A DNA stretch of 44,278 nucleotides from JARROD01 sp037384225. Lineage in GTDB: Bacteria; Pseudomonadota; Gammaproteobacteria; Pseudomonadales; Cellvibrionaceae. Both the position numbers and the translations under genes were made by a program. The notes below the pieces were generated by a model that saw only the letters and a list, made by a program, of their open reading frames with translations, made no database searches and was not told the DNA's origin. Positions 1 through 8,924 of this stretch are shown here, in pieces. How positions within the stretch are numbered: the first letter of the stretch is position 1; each line of letters begins with the position of its first letter. The DNA lies in the NCBI GenBank assembly GCA_037384225.1, contig JARROD010000062.1:1-44278 (forward strand), in the 5' to 3' direction.

Positions 1-1
1 G

Positions 2-772
2 GGGGAGAGTACTGCAACAAATGGTGGCGTTGTCAGTGCGGACGCTATTCAACTCCATGAAGCCGCCGGTTTCAGTAGCGAACTAGGGGCAGCGGCGCCA
101 TCATCGAATGCGGTTGCCGCGGCGGTGGGAGATGACTTAACAGAATTACTTGATCGAAAAGCGACCAATCCTGATGGGGTATTTCAGACCCTATTGAAGT
201 TAACGTCAAAGCAAGAACTGAAAACAGATTTAGAGGCGCTGCAAGCCGTTGATGCTGAAACAGGATTGAGCTCAGCTGATTCGCAGGTGAAAACGGTCGT
301 GCTTCCAGCATTACAGTCTTATCAACTGGGGGATAAATCAGCGGCAATACAGACTGGTGTACAGACACCCATGGGGGATGTGAAGTGGCAGGCGGCGATA
401 AACGAGCGGGTTTTATGGATGGCGGCACAAAATGTATCCAGTGCTGAAATCCACCTCGATCCTCCTGAACTGGGGCCGTTGCAGGTGCGGATTTCGGTCT
501 CCGGCGAACAGACTCAGGTCACCTTCACCTCCCAGCATACTGCCGTACGCGAGGCGCTGGACCTGGGAGCCCACCGCTTGCGGGAGATGTTGGAAGACCA
601 GGGACTTAATTCAGTCAACGTGGATGTCTCTGATCAGTCTTTCGCGGAGCGGCACTCCGGCGACGACACCGGTGAGTCAAAAAATGGACAGAGTGGTACA
701 GAGAGTCGAGAAGAGGCGGGGGTGATAACGGACCTGTCAAAAAGTCAAGGGTTGGTGGATAGCTATGTCTAG
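2..772 (+). CDS. fliK: FliK, flagellar hook-length control protein (5' truncated)
   Basis: The reading frame is open from base 2, so the gene begins upstream of the window; only the C-terminal 256 residues are present. FliK is the secreted ruler that measures hook length and switches export specificity through FlhB. The conserved FliK C-terminal core is visible at about bases 400-625, with the motif HLDPPELGPLQVRI followed by a beta-rich stretch and the LREMLEDQGL helix. The N-terminal part seen here is low-complexity (Ala/Ser/Thr/Gln), as usual in the variable ruler region. The GTG at 125 lies inside the open frame and is not taken as the start. The tail is acidic and Ser/Gly-rich. Position ahead of fliL matches the usual fliK-fliL order. 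Confidence 0.9.
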   Translation, partial: GESTATNGGVVSADAIQLHEAAGFSSELGAAAPSSNAVAAAVGDDLTELLDRKATNPDGVFQTLLKLTSKQELKTDLEALQAVDAETGLSSADSQVKTVVLPALQSYQLGDKSAAIQTGVQTPMGDVKWQAAINERVLWMAAQNVSSAEIHLDPPELGPLQVRISVSGEQTQVTFTSQHTAVREALDLGAHRLREMLEDQGLNSVNVDVSDQSFAERHSGDDTGESKNGQSGTESREEAGVITDLSKSQGLVDSYV

Positions 773-778
773 CATTAC

Positions 779-882
779 GCCACTATCGTGACAGTCATGA
801 TAAAGCCACTATCGTGACAGTCATGATAAAGCCACTATCGTGACAGTCATGATAAAGCCGCTATCGTGACAGTCATGGTAAA
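779..882 (+). repeat. Four tandem 26-bp repeats between fliK and fliL
   Basis: Four head-to-tail 26-bp units start at 779, 805, 831 and 857. The first three are identical and the fourth differs by two bases. Each holds the core TGACAGTCA within an imperfect hairpin (ATCGTGA-cag-TCATGAT, one G-T wobble). There are no spacers between units, so this is not a CRISPR. The core resembles the repeats at 8925-9110 and 35308-35460. It lies immediately upstream of the sigma-54 promoter of fliL. Confidence 0.9.
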
Positions 883-910
883 GCGATCTCCCCGGTGTTT
901 ATTTTGAGGC

Positions 911-926
911 TGGCGCAGGTTTTGCA
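911..926 (+). promoter_or_regulatory. Sigma-54 (RpoN) promoter upstream of fliL
   Basis: TGGCGCAGGTTTTGCA matches the -24/-12 consensus TGGCACG-N4-TTGCW at all but two defined positions, and the diagnostic GG-N10-GC spacing is exact. Transcription would start near 937, about 40 bases before the fliL ATG. In related polar flagellates the fliLMNOPQR-flhB operon is RpoN/FleQ-dependent, so this site probably drives the operon here. Confidence 0.72.
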
Positions 927-975
927 TCAGTGCTAAATAATAACAGCGGGTGGGCGAGATCGACGGACTTTTGAC

Positions 976-1512
976 ATGGTTGAAGAAAAACTGAGCGGAA
1001 AAAATACCTCAGAAGATTCGTCCGGTGGAAAGAAAAAAATCCTGGCGCTGACGGCAATCGGTGTTCTACTGATTTGCTTGTCTGTGGGTGGAACGCTGCT
1101 GGCGCTACAGTTTTTCGTACCGCAGGCCACCCCCCCTGAACCCCAGGAACAGGCTCTGGAGGACGCTGAAGCTGAGCCTTCTTCGAGCAAACAACCGGCG
1201 ATCTACTATCCATTGAAACCCCCCATTATTGTCAATTTTCAGGCCCGAGGTCGCCAGCGCTTTTTACAGATTGAATTGACCCTCATGGCACGCGATGACT
1301 ATGCCATAGACGCGATTGAAACCCATATGCCCATGATCCGCAATGGGCTGGTGATGCTGCTCTCTGGCCAGGTCTATGAGGACTTGCAGACGGCGGAAGG
1401 CAAAGAGCTGCTACGTCAGCGGGCGTTGGAAGAAATACAACAGCTGCTGCAGCAGGAAATCGACAAGCCCGGTATTGAGCAGGTTCTATTTACTAATTTT
1501 GTAATGCAGTAG
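976..1512 (+). CDS. fliL: FliL, flagellar basal-body-associated protein
   Basis: This 178-residue inner-membrane protein has a short cytoplasmic N-terminus, one transmembrane segment at about residues 22-47 and a periplasmic FliL domain. FliL surrounds the stator units and supports torque generation. The domain is recognised from YYPLKPPIIVNF, a conserved strand pattern, and the C-terminal LFTNFVMQ, the typical FliL ending. Length is normal for the family. A Pro/Glu-rich linker of about 25 residues separates the membrane segment from the domain. It is the first gene after the sigma-54 promoter and heads the export/switch operon. Confidence 0.93.
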   Translation: MVEEKLSGKNTSEDSSGGKKKILALTAIGVLLICLSVGGTLLALQFFVPQATPPEPQEQALEDAEAEPSSSKQPAIYYPLKPPIIVNFQARGRQRFLQIELTLMARDDYAIDAIETHMPMIRNGLVMLLSGQVYEDLQTAEGKELLRQRALEEIQQLLQQEIDKPGIEQVLFTNFVMQ

Positions 1513-1558
1513 GAGTAGGGGGATATGACGTTGGGCCAATTATCAGGAGCTGGGTGCT

Positions 1559-2563
1559 GTGCAAGATTTACTCTCTCAAGATGAGATTGATGCGTTACTC
1601 CACGGTGTCGATGATGGGGATATCGAGACTGAGTCGGATATAGAACCCGGCGGCATCAAGGCCTACGATCTCACCAGCCAGGACCGTATAGTCCGTGGGC
1701 GTATGCCAACGTTGGAAATGATCAACGAACGCTTCGCCCGCTATACCCGTATCAGCATGTTTAACCTTCTGCGCCGCACCGCCGACGTGTCTGTAGGCGG
1801 CATACAGATTCAGAAGTTCGGTGAATATGTACACACGCTTTACGTCCCCACCAGTCTGAATATGGTGAAATTCAGACCGCTGCGGGGAACGGCGCTAATT
1901 ATTCTCGACGCCAAACTGGTGTTTAAGCTGGTGGATAATTTTTTCGGCGGCGACGGCCGCCACGCGAAAATTGAAGGCCGTGAATTCACCCCCACTGAAT
2001 TGCGCGTTGTACAAATGGTGCTGGAACAGGTTTTTATCGACCTCGCCGAAGCCTGGAAAGCGGTAATTCCCATAGAATTTGAATACATCAATTCTGAAGT
2101 CAACCCTTCCATGGCCAACATTGTCAGCCCCAGCGAAGTGGTAGTGGTGAGCACTTTTCATGTCGAACTCGATGGCGGCGGCGGTGAGTTACATATAACC
2201 ATACCCTATTCGACCATAGAGCCGATTCGGGAAATGCTCGACGCGGGCCTGCAGACGGATACCGATGAGCGTGATGAACGCTGGGTAAAGGCGCTGCGGG
2301 AAGACATTATGGAAGCGAAAGTGGTACTGGAATGCGATGTGGTACAACGGGATATCACCCTGCGGGACATTGTCGATCTACAACCGGGAGATGTAATTCC
2401 AGTGGAAATGCCGGATTTTCATGTGCTAACAGCAAACGGGGTGCCTATGTTTCGAACTCGTCTCGGTCAGTCCCACAGCAACCTGGCTTTGAAAATACAA
2501 AACGTTATCGATCGTAGAAGTGCTCATAACGTGACTACAGTCGAGGGAGAAAAAAATGGCTGA
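1559..2563 (+). CDS. fliM: FliM, flagellar motor switch protein
   Basis: FliM is the C-ring switch subunit that binds phosphorylated CheY and sets rotation direction. The 334-residue product begins with the CheY-binding motif LSQDEIDALLHG at residues 4-15. It continues with the central FliM domain (including the GGxG-type segment near ADVSVGGIQIQKFGEY) and ends with a SpoA-like C-terminal domain containing LRDIVDLQPGDVIPV. The start is a GTG, preceded by AGGAG about ten bases upstream. The stop overlaps the fliN start by 8 bases, which indicates translational coupling. Length is close to the Pseudomonas protein. Confidence 0.96.
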   Translation: MQDLLSQDEIDALLHGVDDGDIETESDIEPGGIKAYDLTSQDRIVRGRMPTLEMINERFARYTRISMFNLLRRTADVSVGGIQIQKFGEYVHTLYVPTSLNMVKFRPLRGTALIILDAKLVFKLVDNFFGGDGRHAKIEGREFTPTELRVVQMVLEQVFIDLAEAWKAVIPIEFEYINSEVNPSMANIVSPSEVVVVSTFHVELDGGGGELHITIPYSTIEPIREMLDAGLQTDTDERDERWVKALREDIMEAKVVLECDVVQRDITLRDIVDLQPGDVIPVEMPDFHVLTANGVPMFRTRLGQSHSNLALKIQNVIDRRSAHNVTTVEGEKNG

Positions 2564-3002
2564 AGATGATTTGGTATCTGGTGGCGAAGTCGATCAGGAC
2601 GCAATGGCCGACGAGTGGGCTGCGGCGATGGAGGAGCAGGTAGACGTCGACAGTACCAAGTCGGGTGCGAAGATGGATAGTGCCGCCGGTTTGAGACTGG
2701 CCGAGTTGGAGGATGACTCCGCCCAGGAAGGGGATGAACTTAATCCGGATCTGGATGTGATTCTGGATATTCCTGTCACTAGAGCAATGGAAGTTGGCCG
2801 TACTTCTATTACCATTCGCAACCTACTGCAGCTCAATCAGGGGTCTGTGATCGAGTTGGACCGCCTCGCCGGCGAACCGCTGGACGTACTGGTGAACGGC
2901 ACCTTGATCGCACACGGTGAAGTGGTAGTGGTCAATGAAAAATTCGGTATTCGCATGACGGACGTCATCAGCCCCTCTGAGCGCATTAAAAAACTTCGTT
3001 AA
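2556..3002 (+). CDS. fliN: FliN, flagellar motor switch protein
   Basis: FliN (148 residues) forms the lower part of the C-ring with FliM and helps dock export substrates. The SpoA/FliN domain fills the C-terminal half: LDIPVTRAMEVGRTSITIRNLL, then LDRLAGEPLDVLVNG and GEVVVVNEKFGIRMTDV. The N-terminal 70 residues are acidic and low-complexity, as in other FliN proteins of this group. The start codon lies within the end of fliM (8-base overlap). Confidence 0.95.
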   Translation: MAEDDLVSGGEVDQDAMADEWAAAMEEQVDVDSTKSGAKMDSAAGLRLAELEDDSAQEGDELNPDLDVILDIPVTRAMEVGRTSITIRNLLQLNQGSVIELDRLAGEPLDVLVNGTLIAHGEVVVVNEKFGIRMTDVISPSERIKKLR

Positions 3003-3016
3003 CGGGGGAGTGTTGA

Positions 3017-3346
3017 GTGGCAAATGTGCTGCAGGTAATGTTGGGGCTGGTGGTAGTGCTGGGGATTATTTTCTCAAGTGCCTGGCTGTTGCGCCGGTTT
3101 GGTCAGGGCAGTCTGTTGGTCAATCAGCAGATGAAAGTTGTGAGCAGCCTGTCGCTGGGAACGCGCGAGCGGGTGGTGATGATCGAGGTGGGCGGGCAGC
3201 AAATTCTGCTGGGTGTGGCACCGGGGCGCATTTCCGCGTTACATATTTTCACCGAACCGGCAATCGATACTGTCTCAAGCGACAGACATATGCCGGCTTT
3301 CGGCCAAAAAATCCGTGAAATCATGGATAAGGGAAAAACAAAGTGA
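3017..3346 (+). CDS. fliO: FliO, flagellar export apparatus scaffold protein
   Basis: This 109-residue protein starts with GTG at 3017. It has one N-terminal membrane helix (about residues 4-24) followed by a short cytoplasmic domain with the FliO pattern VVSSLSLGTRERVVMIEVGG and QQILLGVAPG. FliO chaperones assembly of FliP into the export gate. It is short, but FliO length varies widely. Its stop overlaps the GTG of fliP by four bases (GTGA). Confidence 0.9.
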   Translation: MANVLQVMLGLVVVLGIIFSSAWLLRRFGQGSLLVNQQMKVVSSLSLGTRERVVMIEVGGQQILLGVAPGRISALHIFTEPAIDTVSSDRHMPAFGQKIREIMDKGKTK

Positions 3347-4173
3347 AACGGCTAGGGGTAGCACTGGCGGTGCTTTGCGGAATTTGTTTTTCACTCCAGG
3401 TTTTGGCTCAGGGCTCAACGCCAGCTGCCAATCCAGGTGCGGACCCGGGCACCGCGTCAAATGCGGCAGTGCTGCCGCTGCCGATCGAGGGCATTCCGGG
3501 GCTGCCGGCGCTGCGGGTAACCACCAACGCCGACGGTTCCCAGGACTATACAGTAACCATCCAGATTCTCGCCATAATGACGGCGCTGACATTTTTGCCG
3601 GCGTTGTTGATGATGGTGACCTCCTTTACGCGGATTATTATCGTGTTTGCGATTTTGCGTCAGGCTCTGGGGTTGCAGCAGTCCCCTTCAAATCAGATTT
3701 TGATCGGGCTGTCTTTATTTCTGACGTTCTTCATTATGTCGCCGGTGTTCAACCGGGTGAACGAACAGGCGTTGCAGCCCTATATCAATGAAAAAATCGT
3801 GGCGCGCGAGGCGCTGCAGCGCACGGCCGAACCGTTTCACGCCTTTATGCTGCGGCAGACGCGGGAGACCGACATCGAGTTGTTTATGAATATCGGTGCG
3901 ATCGCCACCGTGGCGACACCCCAGGATCTGCCTTTTTCTGTATTGGTGCCGGCGTTTGTGACCAGTGAGCTGAAAACGGCGTTTCAAATCGGTTTTATCC
4001 TGTTCATTCCGTTTTTGGTTATCGACATTGTGGTGGCGAGTGTATTGATGGCGATGGGGATGATGATGTTATCCCCACTGATTATCTCACTGCCGTTTAA
4101 GATCATGTTGTTTGTGTTGGTGGACGGCTGGGGAATGATCATCGGTTCCCTGGCGGCCAGTTTCAGTGTTTAG
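3343..4173 (+). CDS. fliP: FliP, flagellar export gate protein
   Basis: FliP is the core of the FliPQR export gate. The 276-residue protein has a cleavable signal peptide (about residues 1-22, hydrophobic core followed by VLAQG), a periplasmic linker and four membrane helices. Family hallmarks are FTRIIIVFAILRQALG and, near the end, PFKIMLFVLVDGWGMIIGSL. The start is a GTG in a 4-base overlap with fliO, so translation is probably coupled. Confidence 0.96.
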   Translation: MKRLGVALAVLCGICFSLQVLAQGSTPAANPGADPGTASNAAVLPLPIEGIPGLPALRVTTNADGSQDYTVTIQILAIMTALTFLPALLMMVTSFTRIIIVFAILRQALGLQQSPSNQILIGLSLFLTFFIMSPVFNRVNEQALQPYINEKIVAREALQRTAEPFHAFMLRQTRETDIELFMNIGAIATVATPQDLPFSVLVPAFVTSELKTAFQIGFILFIPFLVIDIVVASVLMAMGMMMLSPLIISLPFKIMLFVLVDGWGMIIGSLAASFSV

Positions 4174-4218
4174 CGGTGCACGAAATGAATCAGTTTTAGT
4201 AAAGCGAGAATATTTGCG

Positions 4219-4488
4219 ATGACTCCGGAAGTGGTGATGGATTTACTGGCTGATGCGCTCTATCTGACCGTAGTAATGGTAGGGCTGATCGTCGGGCCGA
4301 GTCTGATGGTGGGGTTGCTGGTGAGCACCTTTCAGGCGGCTACACAAATCAATGAGCAGACCTTGAGCTTTTTGCCCCGGCTGCTGGTGACCTTGGGGAC
4401 TATAATGCTGGCCGGAGGGTGGCTGATTACGGAACTGACGGATCTGTTTTCCCGGTTGATCACCAATATTCCTCTTTTGATTGGGTGA
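4219..4488 (+). CDS. fliQ: FliQ, flagellar export gate protein
   Basis: This is a standard 89-residue FliQ with two membrane helices (about residues 16-39 and 52-75). The conserved central segment LVSTFQAATQINEQTLSFLP is present. Four copies normally wrap FliP in the export gate. The gene sits between fliP and fliR, the usual order. Confidence 0.96.
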   Translation: MTPEVVMDLLADALYLTVVMVGLIVGPSLMVGLLVSTFQAATQINEQTLSFLPRLLVTLGTIMLAGGWLITELTDLFSRLITNIPLLIG

Positions 4489-4568
4489 CGCACCGCAATT
4501 GAGGTCTTTCGCAGAGCCACCGATGTGAATCAAAACGATTGCCGGATTGCAGGAGAACTCGAGGCTCT

Positions 4569-5348
4569 ATGATAGAACTGACGGAAAACCAGATCCTGGC
4601 CTATATAAGTCAGTATTTCTGGCCGTTCGCCCGCGTGGGTGCGCTGTTTATGGCGATGCCGGTGATCGGCACGCAGATTGTTTCAGCGCGGGTACGCATC
4701 CTACTGGCGGTATCGGTAACACTGCTGATTGCGCCGTTGTTGCCATCTGTACCTGCTGTTGCGGGGCTGTCGTTGCAAACGCTGCTTATCGTGTTGCACC
4801 AGGTGATTATCGGATTGGCGATGGGCGTGGTTTTGCAGGTGGTTTTTCAATTGTTTGTGTTGGGTGGACAGTTTATTGCTATGAAGATGGGGCTGGGGTT
4901 TGCCTCCATGAACGACCCCGCCAATGGGGTTAGTGTGACGGTGGTTTCACAATACTATTTGATCCTGGCCACACTGCTGTTTTTGAGCGTAAACGGACAC
5001 TTGGTGGTGATTGAGGTGTTGGTGGAGAGTTTCACCACCCTGCCCATAGGCCAGACGGGACTCGGGGCAATGCATTTTCTCGAAATCGCCGGGGCGGGGA
5101 GTTGGATGTTCAGCCGCGCTTTGATGATCGCGCTGCCGGTGTTGACATCGCTGTTGGTGGTCAATCTGGCTTTTGGCGTGATGAGTCGGGCGGCGCCGCA
5201 GATGAATGTGTTCGCGGTGGGGTTTCCGATAACACTGGTGTTTGGAATGCTATTGATGTGGTTCAGCCTGTCCGGATTTTTGGTTAACTACGATCAGTTT
5301 GTGCGCGAAGGGCTGGTGCTGGTGAAGAGTTTGCTAAACGTAATTTAA
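4569..5348 (+). CDS. fliR: FliR, flagellar export gate protein
   Basis: FliR (259 residues from this start) is the single-copy subunit of the FliPQR gate. It is almost wholly hydrophobic, with about six helices; the family pattern ARVGALFMAMPVIG occurs near the N-terminus and a GLGFASMNDP-type loop follows. The ATG at 4569 begins MIELTENQILAYI, the normal FliR N-terminus. An in-frame start ten codons upstream (4539) would add a charged, unconserved leader and was rejected. GAGG at 4561-4564 and AGGAG at 4551-4555 lie upstream. Confidence 0.95.
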   Translation: MIELTENQILAYISQYFWPFARVGALFMAMPVIGTQIVSARVRILLAVSVTLLIAPLLPSVPAVAGLSLQTLLIVLHQVIIGLAMGVVLQVVFQLFVLGGQFIAMKMGLGFASMNDPANGVSVTVVSQYYLILATLLFLSVNGHLVVIEVLVESFTTLPIGQTGLGAMHFLEIAGAGSWMFSRALMIALPVLTSLLVVNLAFGVMSRAAPQMNVFAVGFPITLVFGMLLMWFSLSGFLVNYDQFVREGLVLVKSLLNVI

Positions 5349-5366
5349 GTTGATGGACAGCATTGA

Positions 5367-6500
5367 ATGGCAGAAGAAGACAGCGGCCAGGAAAAAACCG
5401 AAGAGGCGACCCCCAAACGCCAGGAACAGGCGCGGGAGGAGGGGCAGATTCCCCGATCCCGGGAGCTCACCACCACCGCCGTACTTTTGGCGGGCACTGT
5501 GGGCCTTTATGTTTTCGGACAGTTTATTGCTGCCCGAATGGTGGCAATTATGCGTTTTAATTTTTCCTTCGAGCGGGAGGCAGCATTTGACACCCAGCGG
5601 CTGTTCGCCCACCTGGGAGCCTCGTTTGCCGATGGCATTTTAGCCTTGTTTCCCCTGTTCGGTGTACTTTTGTTGGCGGCGATCGGCGGTCCGATTGCTC
5701 TTGGGGGGTGGTTGTGGAGCAGCAAGGCGCTGGCGCCTAAGCTAAGCCGCATCAATCCAATTGAGGGCATAAAGCGGATGTTTTCGTTGAAGTCCCTGAT
5801 GGAACTCGGCAAAGCGCTGGCAAAAGTGGGGGTGGTACTGGTGATAGCTCTGTGGGTGCTGAGCAGTTTGCAGCAGGATATGCTGGATCTGGCCAATCAG
5901 GCGCCGCTTGCGGGGATTGTGCATTCTGTGCAAATCAGTGCCTGGGCGGCCATCGTCCTATCGGCGGCCACATTGTTGATCGCGCTGGTGGATGTTCCGT
6001 TTCAGCTCTGGGACCACGCTCGCAAATTAAAAATGTCACGGCAGGATATCAAGGATGAGATGAAAAATACTGAAGGTAAACCGGAGGTGAAAGGCCGTAT
6101 TCGCCAGTTGCAGCGGGAGCTGGCCAACAACCGTATGATGGCGGCGGTACCGGAAGCCGATGTGGTGATTACCAACCCCACCCACTTTTCCGTGGCGTTG
6201 AAATACGATCCTGAAACCATGGAAACACCGGTGGTGGTGGCCAAGGGTGGGGATTTTGTGGCCTTGAAAATCCGCGAAATCGCCACTGCCCATAAGGTCG
6301 ACATTATCGAAGCTCCGCTGCTGGCGCGAGCGGTTTTCTACACCACCGAGGTGGATAGGGAAATTCCCGGCAGTCTGTATGTGGCGGTGGCTCAGGTGCT
6401 CGCCTACGTGTTCCAACTGCGCAACTATCGTCGCGGTTACGGTGAAAAGCCGCCGTACCCACGCAATATTACTGTACCGCCGGATGTGCAGTATGAATAA
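5367..6500 (+). CDS. flhB: FlhB, flagellar export specificity switch
   Basis: FlhB (377 residues) belongs to the export gate and switches substrate class from hook to filament after self-cleavage. The self-cleavage motif NPTH is at residues 270-273. The N-terminus EDSGQEKTEEATPKR is typical, followed by four membrane helices between about residues 37 and 210, and a cytoplasmic domain that ends in a Pro-rich tail. The start lies 18 bases after the fliR stop. Confidence 0.97.
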   Translation: MAEEDSGQEKTEEATPKRQEQAREEGQIPRSRELTTTAVLLAGTVGLYVFGQFIAARMVAIMRFNFSFEREAAFDTQRLFAHLGASFADGILALFPLFGVLLLAAIGGPIALGGWLWSSKALAPKLSRINPIEGIKRMFSLKSLMELGKALAKVGVVLVIALWVLSSLQQDMLDLANQAPLAGIVHSVQISAWAAIVLSAATLLIALVDVPFQLWDHARKLKMSRQDIKDEMKNTEGKPEVKGRIRQLQRELANNRMMAAVPEADVVITNPTHFSVALKYDPETMETPVVVAKGGDFVALKIREIATAHKVDIIEAPLLARAVFYTTEVDREIPGSLYVAVAQVLAYVFQLRNYRRGYGEKPPYPRNITVPPDVQYE

Positions 6501-6538
6501 TGCCCGTCGCGTTTCACTTTCGGTATGTTTAGCAACAT

Positions 6539-6554
6539 TTGCCCATTTCTTGCT
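6539..6554 (+). promoter_or_regulatory. Weak candidate sigma-54 promoter upstream of flhA
   Basis: TTGCCCATTTCTTGCT keeps the -12 element TTGCT and the 16-base architecture, but has TG instead of GG at -24. It lies 51 bases before the flhA ATG. flhA is RpoN-dependent in related bacteria, which is the main reason for listing this imperfect match. Confidence 0.28.
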
Positions 6555-6604
6555 AGGTTTCCTGCGAGATAGTCTAGTGCGTCAAAAAAGTATCAAGAGA
6601 CCCT

Positions 6605-8836
6605 ATGCCCCTGCCATCGTTTAGCCGGCTCAGCGAGTTGCCGTCCCAACTGAATCGAAAAAACATTGTCAATCATGTTCGCGGGTTGGGGCAGGGGAAT
6701 CTGGGGATACCTCTGCTGCTGCTGATGCTGTTGGGCATGATGACGCTGCCGGTGCCGGCGTTTTTACTCGATGTCTTTTTCTCTTTCAATATCGCCCTTT
6801 CCATCGTCGTGCTGCTGGTCGGCATCTATACGTTGCGGCCGCTGGACTTCGCGGTATTTCCCACCATTTTGCTGGTCGCCACACTGCTGCGGTTGGCGTT
6901 AAACGTCGCCTCCACCCGTGTTGTGTTGCTCAATGGTCACGACGGGGGCGATGCCGCTGGCAAAGTGATCCAGGCTTTCGGTGAGGTCGTAATCGGCGGC
7001 AATTACACGGTGGGTCTGGTGGTATTCATTATTCTGATGATTATCAACTTCGTGGTAGTCACCAAGGGTGCCGGACGAATCTCTGAAGTCAGCGCCCGTT
7101 TTACGCTGGATGCGATGCCCGGAAAGCAGATGGCCATCGACGCCGATCTCAATGCCGGGCTTATCGAACAGGATGAAGCCCGCCAGCGTCGCGCGGAGGT
7201 GGCCAGCGAGGCGGACTTTTACGGGGCGATGGACGGTGCCAGTAAATTTGTGCGCGGTGATGCTGTGGCGGGTATTTTAATTCTTCTGATCAACATTATC
7301 GGTGGCTTGACGGTGGGCATGGTGCAGCACCAACTCGAGTTTCAGGACGCGCTGCAGAAATACATACTGCTCACCATCGGGGACGGCCTGGTGGCGCAGA
7401 TACCCTCTCTGTTACTGTCCTCTTCAGCCGCGTTAATGGTTACCCGGGTCAACAGTGCCGAGGATGTGCGCAGTCAGGTGATAAGTCAGATGTTTGACTC
7501 ACCCAAGGCGCTGGGGGTGGCTGCGGGGATTTTGTTTTTAATGGGCGTGATCCCCGGCATGCCCCATGTTGCCTTTATCGGGCTGGCGTTGGTTGCCGCG
7601 GGTCTGGCCTATTATATTCACTACCGCAATCAGGCGGTGGAGGAAGTCGAGCTGGGCGCTGGCGGTGCTGTGAAAGGGCCGGGAGGACTGGTGCCGGCAG
7701 GCGGTCCTCCGGGCCCCGGCGGGTCGCCTGCCGTCGGCGAATTGATACATGAACCTAAGGGGCAGGAAATCGGTTGGGACGATGTGATGCCGGTGGATAT
7801 CGTGGGGCTGGAAGTCGGTTACCGATTGATTCCACTGGTGGATAAAAACCAGGGTGGAGAATTGCTTGGGCGGATTAAAGGTGTGCGCAAAAAGCTGTCT
7901 CAGGAAGTGGGGTTTTTGATTCCCTCGGTACACATTCGCGACAACCTCGATCTACTGCCCAATGCCTATCGTATTACCCTGATGGGAGTTGCTCTGGGTG
8001 AGTCTGAAGTACATCCCGATCGCCACCTGGCCATCAATCCGGGGCAGGTTTTCGGTACCGTTGAAGGTGTGCAGACCAAGGATCCCGCGTTTGGACTGGA
8101 TGCTGTCTGGGTGGATGCGGCGCAAAAAGACAAAGCTCAGACACTGGGTTATACCGTGGTGGACGCCAGCACAGTGGTGGCAACTCATCTGAATCAGATC
8201 CTGCAGAAACACACCCATGAATTGCTCGGTCACGAAGATGTGCAGAAGTTATTGGAACGGCTGGCGGAAAAATCTCCCAGGCTGGCCGAAGAACTGGTAC
8301 CCAATACACTGACCTTGAAACAACTGTTAAAGGTATTCCAGAACCTGCTGCGGGAACAGGTCCCGATCCGCGACCTGCGCAGCATCGCCGAGGCGTTGGC
8401 GGCCAATGGCGACAAGAGTCAGGATCCGGACACACTGACCGCTCTGGCCCGGATAGCGGTCAGTCGCCAGATTGTTCAGAGCATTGTTGGCGCGGAGGAA
8501 AATATACCGGTAATCACCCTCGACCCCGGATTGGAGCAAATACTGTTGAGATCGGTACAACAGTTCCAAAAACAATCACCAAATACCGCTTCGGAGGGAA
8601 ATGCTTTCATAGAGCCAACCCTGGCCGAGCGCCTGCAAAAATCCGTTATCGAAGCGGCGAAAAAGCAGGAAATGGCCGGCAAGTCGGTGATTTTGTTGGT
8701 GGCGGCTCCATTGCGCACGATGCTAACGCGTTTTTTGCGCTTTCATTTACCGGACATGCATGTACTGGCTTATACGGAAATTCCCGACAACAAGCAGATT
8801 ACCATCGAGGCCTCAGTCGGTGCCCAGGGTGCCTGA
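6605..8836 (+). CDS. flhA: FlhA, flagellar export gate protein
   Basis: FlhA forms the nonameric export gate and docks chaperone-substrate complexes. The 743-residue product has about eight N-terminal membrane helices (residues about 28-345), the conserved FHIPEP-family cytoplasmic loop (GRISEVSARFTLDAMPGKQM, then IDADLNAGLI), and the large cytoplasmic domain from about residue 385. It is longer than the roughly 700 residues common in relatives, owing mainly to a Gly/Pro-rich insert at about residues 350-380 just where the membrane part meets the cytoplasmic part. A repeat-bearing gap and a candidate sigma-54 site separate it from flhF. Confidence 0.97.
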   Translation: MPLPSFSRLSELPSQLNRKNIVNHVRGLGQGNLGIPLLLLMLLGMMTLPVPAFLLDVFFSFNIALSIVVLLVGIYTLRPLDFAVFPTILLVATLLRLALNVASTRVVLLNGHDGGDAAGKVIQAFGEVVIGGNYTVGLVVFIILMIINFVVVTKGAGRISEVSARFTLDAMPGKQMAIDADLNAGLIEQDEARQRRAEVASEADFYGAMDGASKFVRGDAVAGILILLINIIGGLTVGMVQHQLEFQDALQKYILLTIGDGLVAQIPSLLLSSSAALMVTRVNSAEDVRSQVISQMFDSPKALGVAAGILFLMGVIPGMPHVAFIGLALVAAGLAYYIHYRNQAVEEVELGAGGAVKGPGGLVPAGGPPGPGGSPAVGELIHEPKGQEIGWDDVMPVDIVGLEVGYRLIPLVDKNQGGELLGRIKGVRKKLSQEVGFLIPSVHIRDNLDLLPNAYRITLMGVALGESEVHPDRHLAINPGQVFGTVEGVQTKDPAFGLDAVWVDAAQKDKAQTLGYTVVDASTVVATHLNQILQKHTHELLGHEDVQKLLERLAEKSPRLAEELVPNTLTLKQLLKVFQNLLREQVPIRDLRSIAEALAANGDKSQDPDTLTALARIAVSRQIVQSIVGAEENIPVITLDPGLEQILLRSVQQFQKQSPNTASEGNAFIEPTLAERLQKSVIEAAKKQEMAGKSVILLVAAPLRTMLTRFLRFHLPDMHVLAYTEIPDNKQITIEASVGAQGA

Positions 8837-8924
8837 CATTCTCCCCAGCAGAAGCCGAAGCTTTGGCGGTTTGCGTTCCCGACAGTCAATATCCCGCCAC
8901 TTTCCATTCCCCTATTTCCCACAA

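Noticed and set aside
779..882. CRISPR array
   Set aside because: Units are head-to-tail with no spacers, and there are no cas genes in the window.
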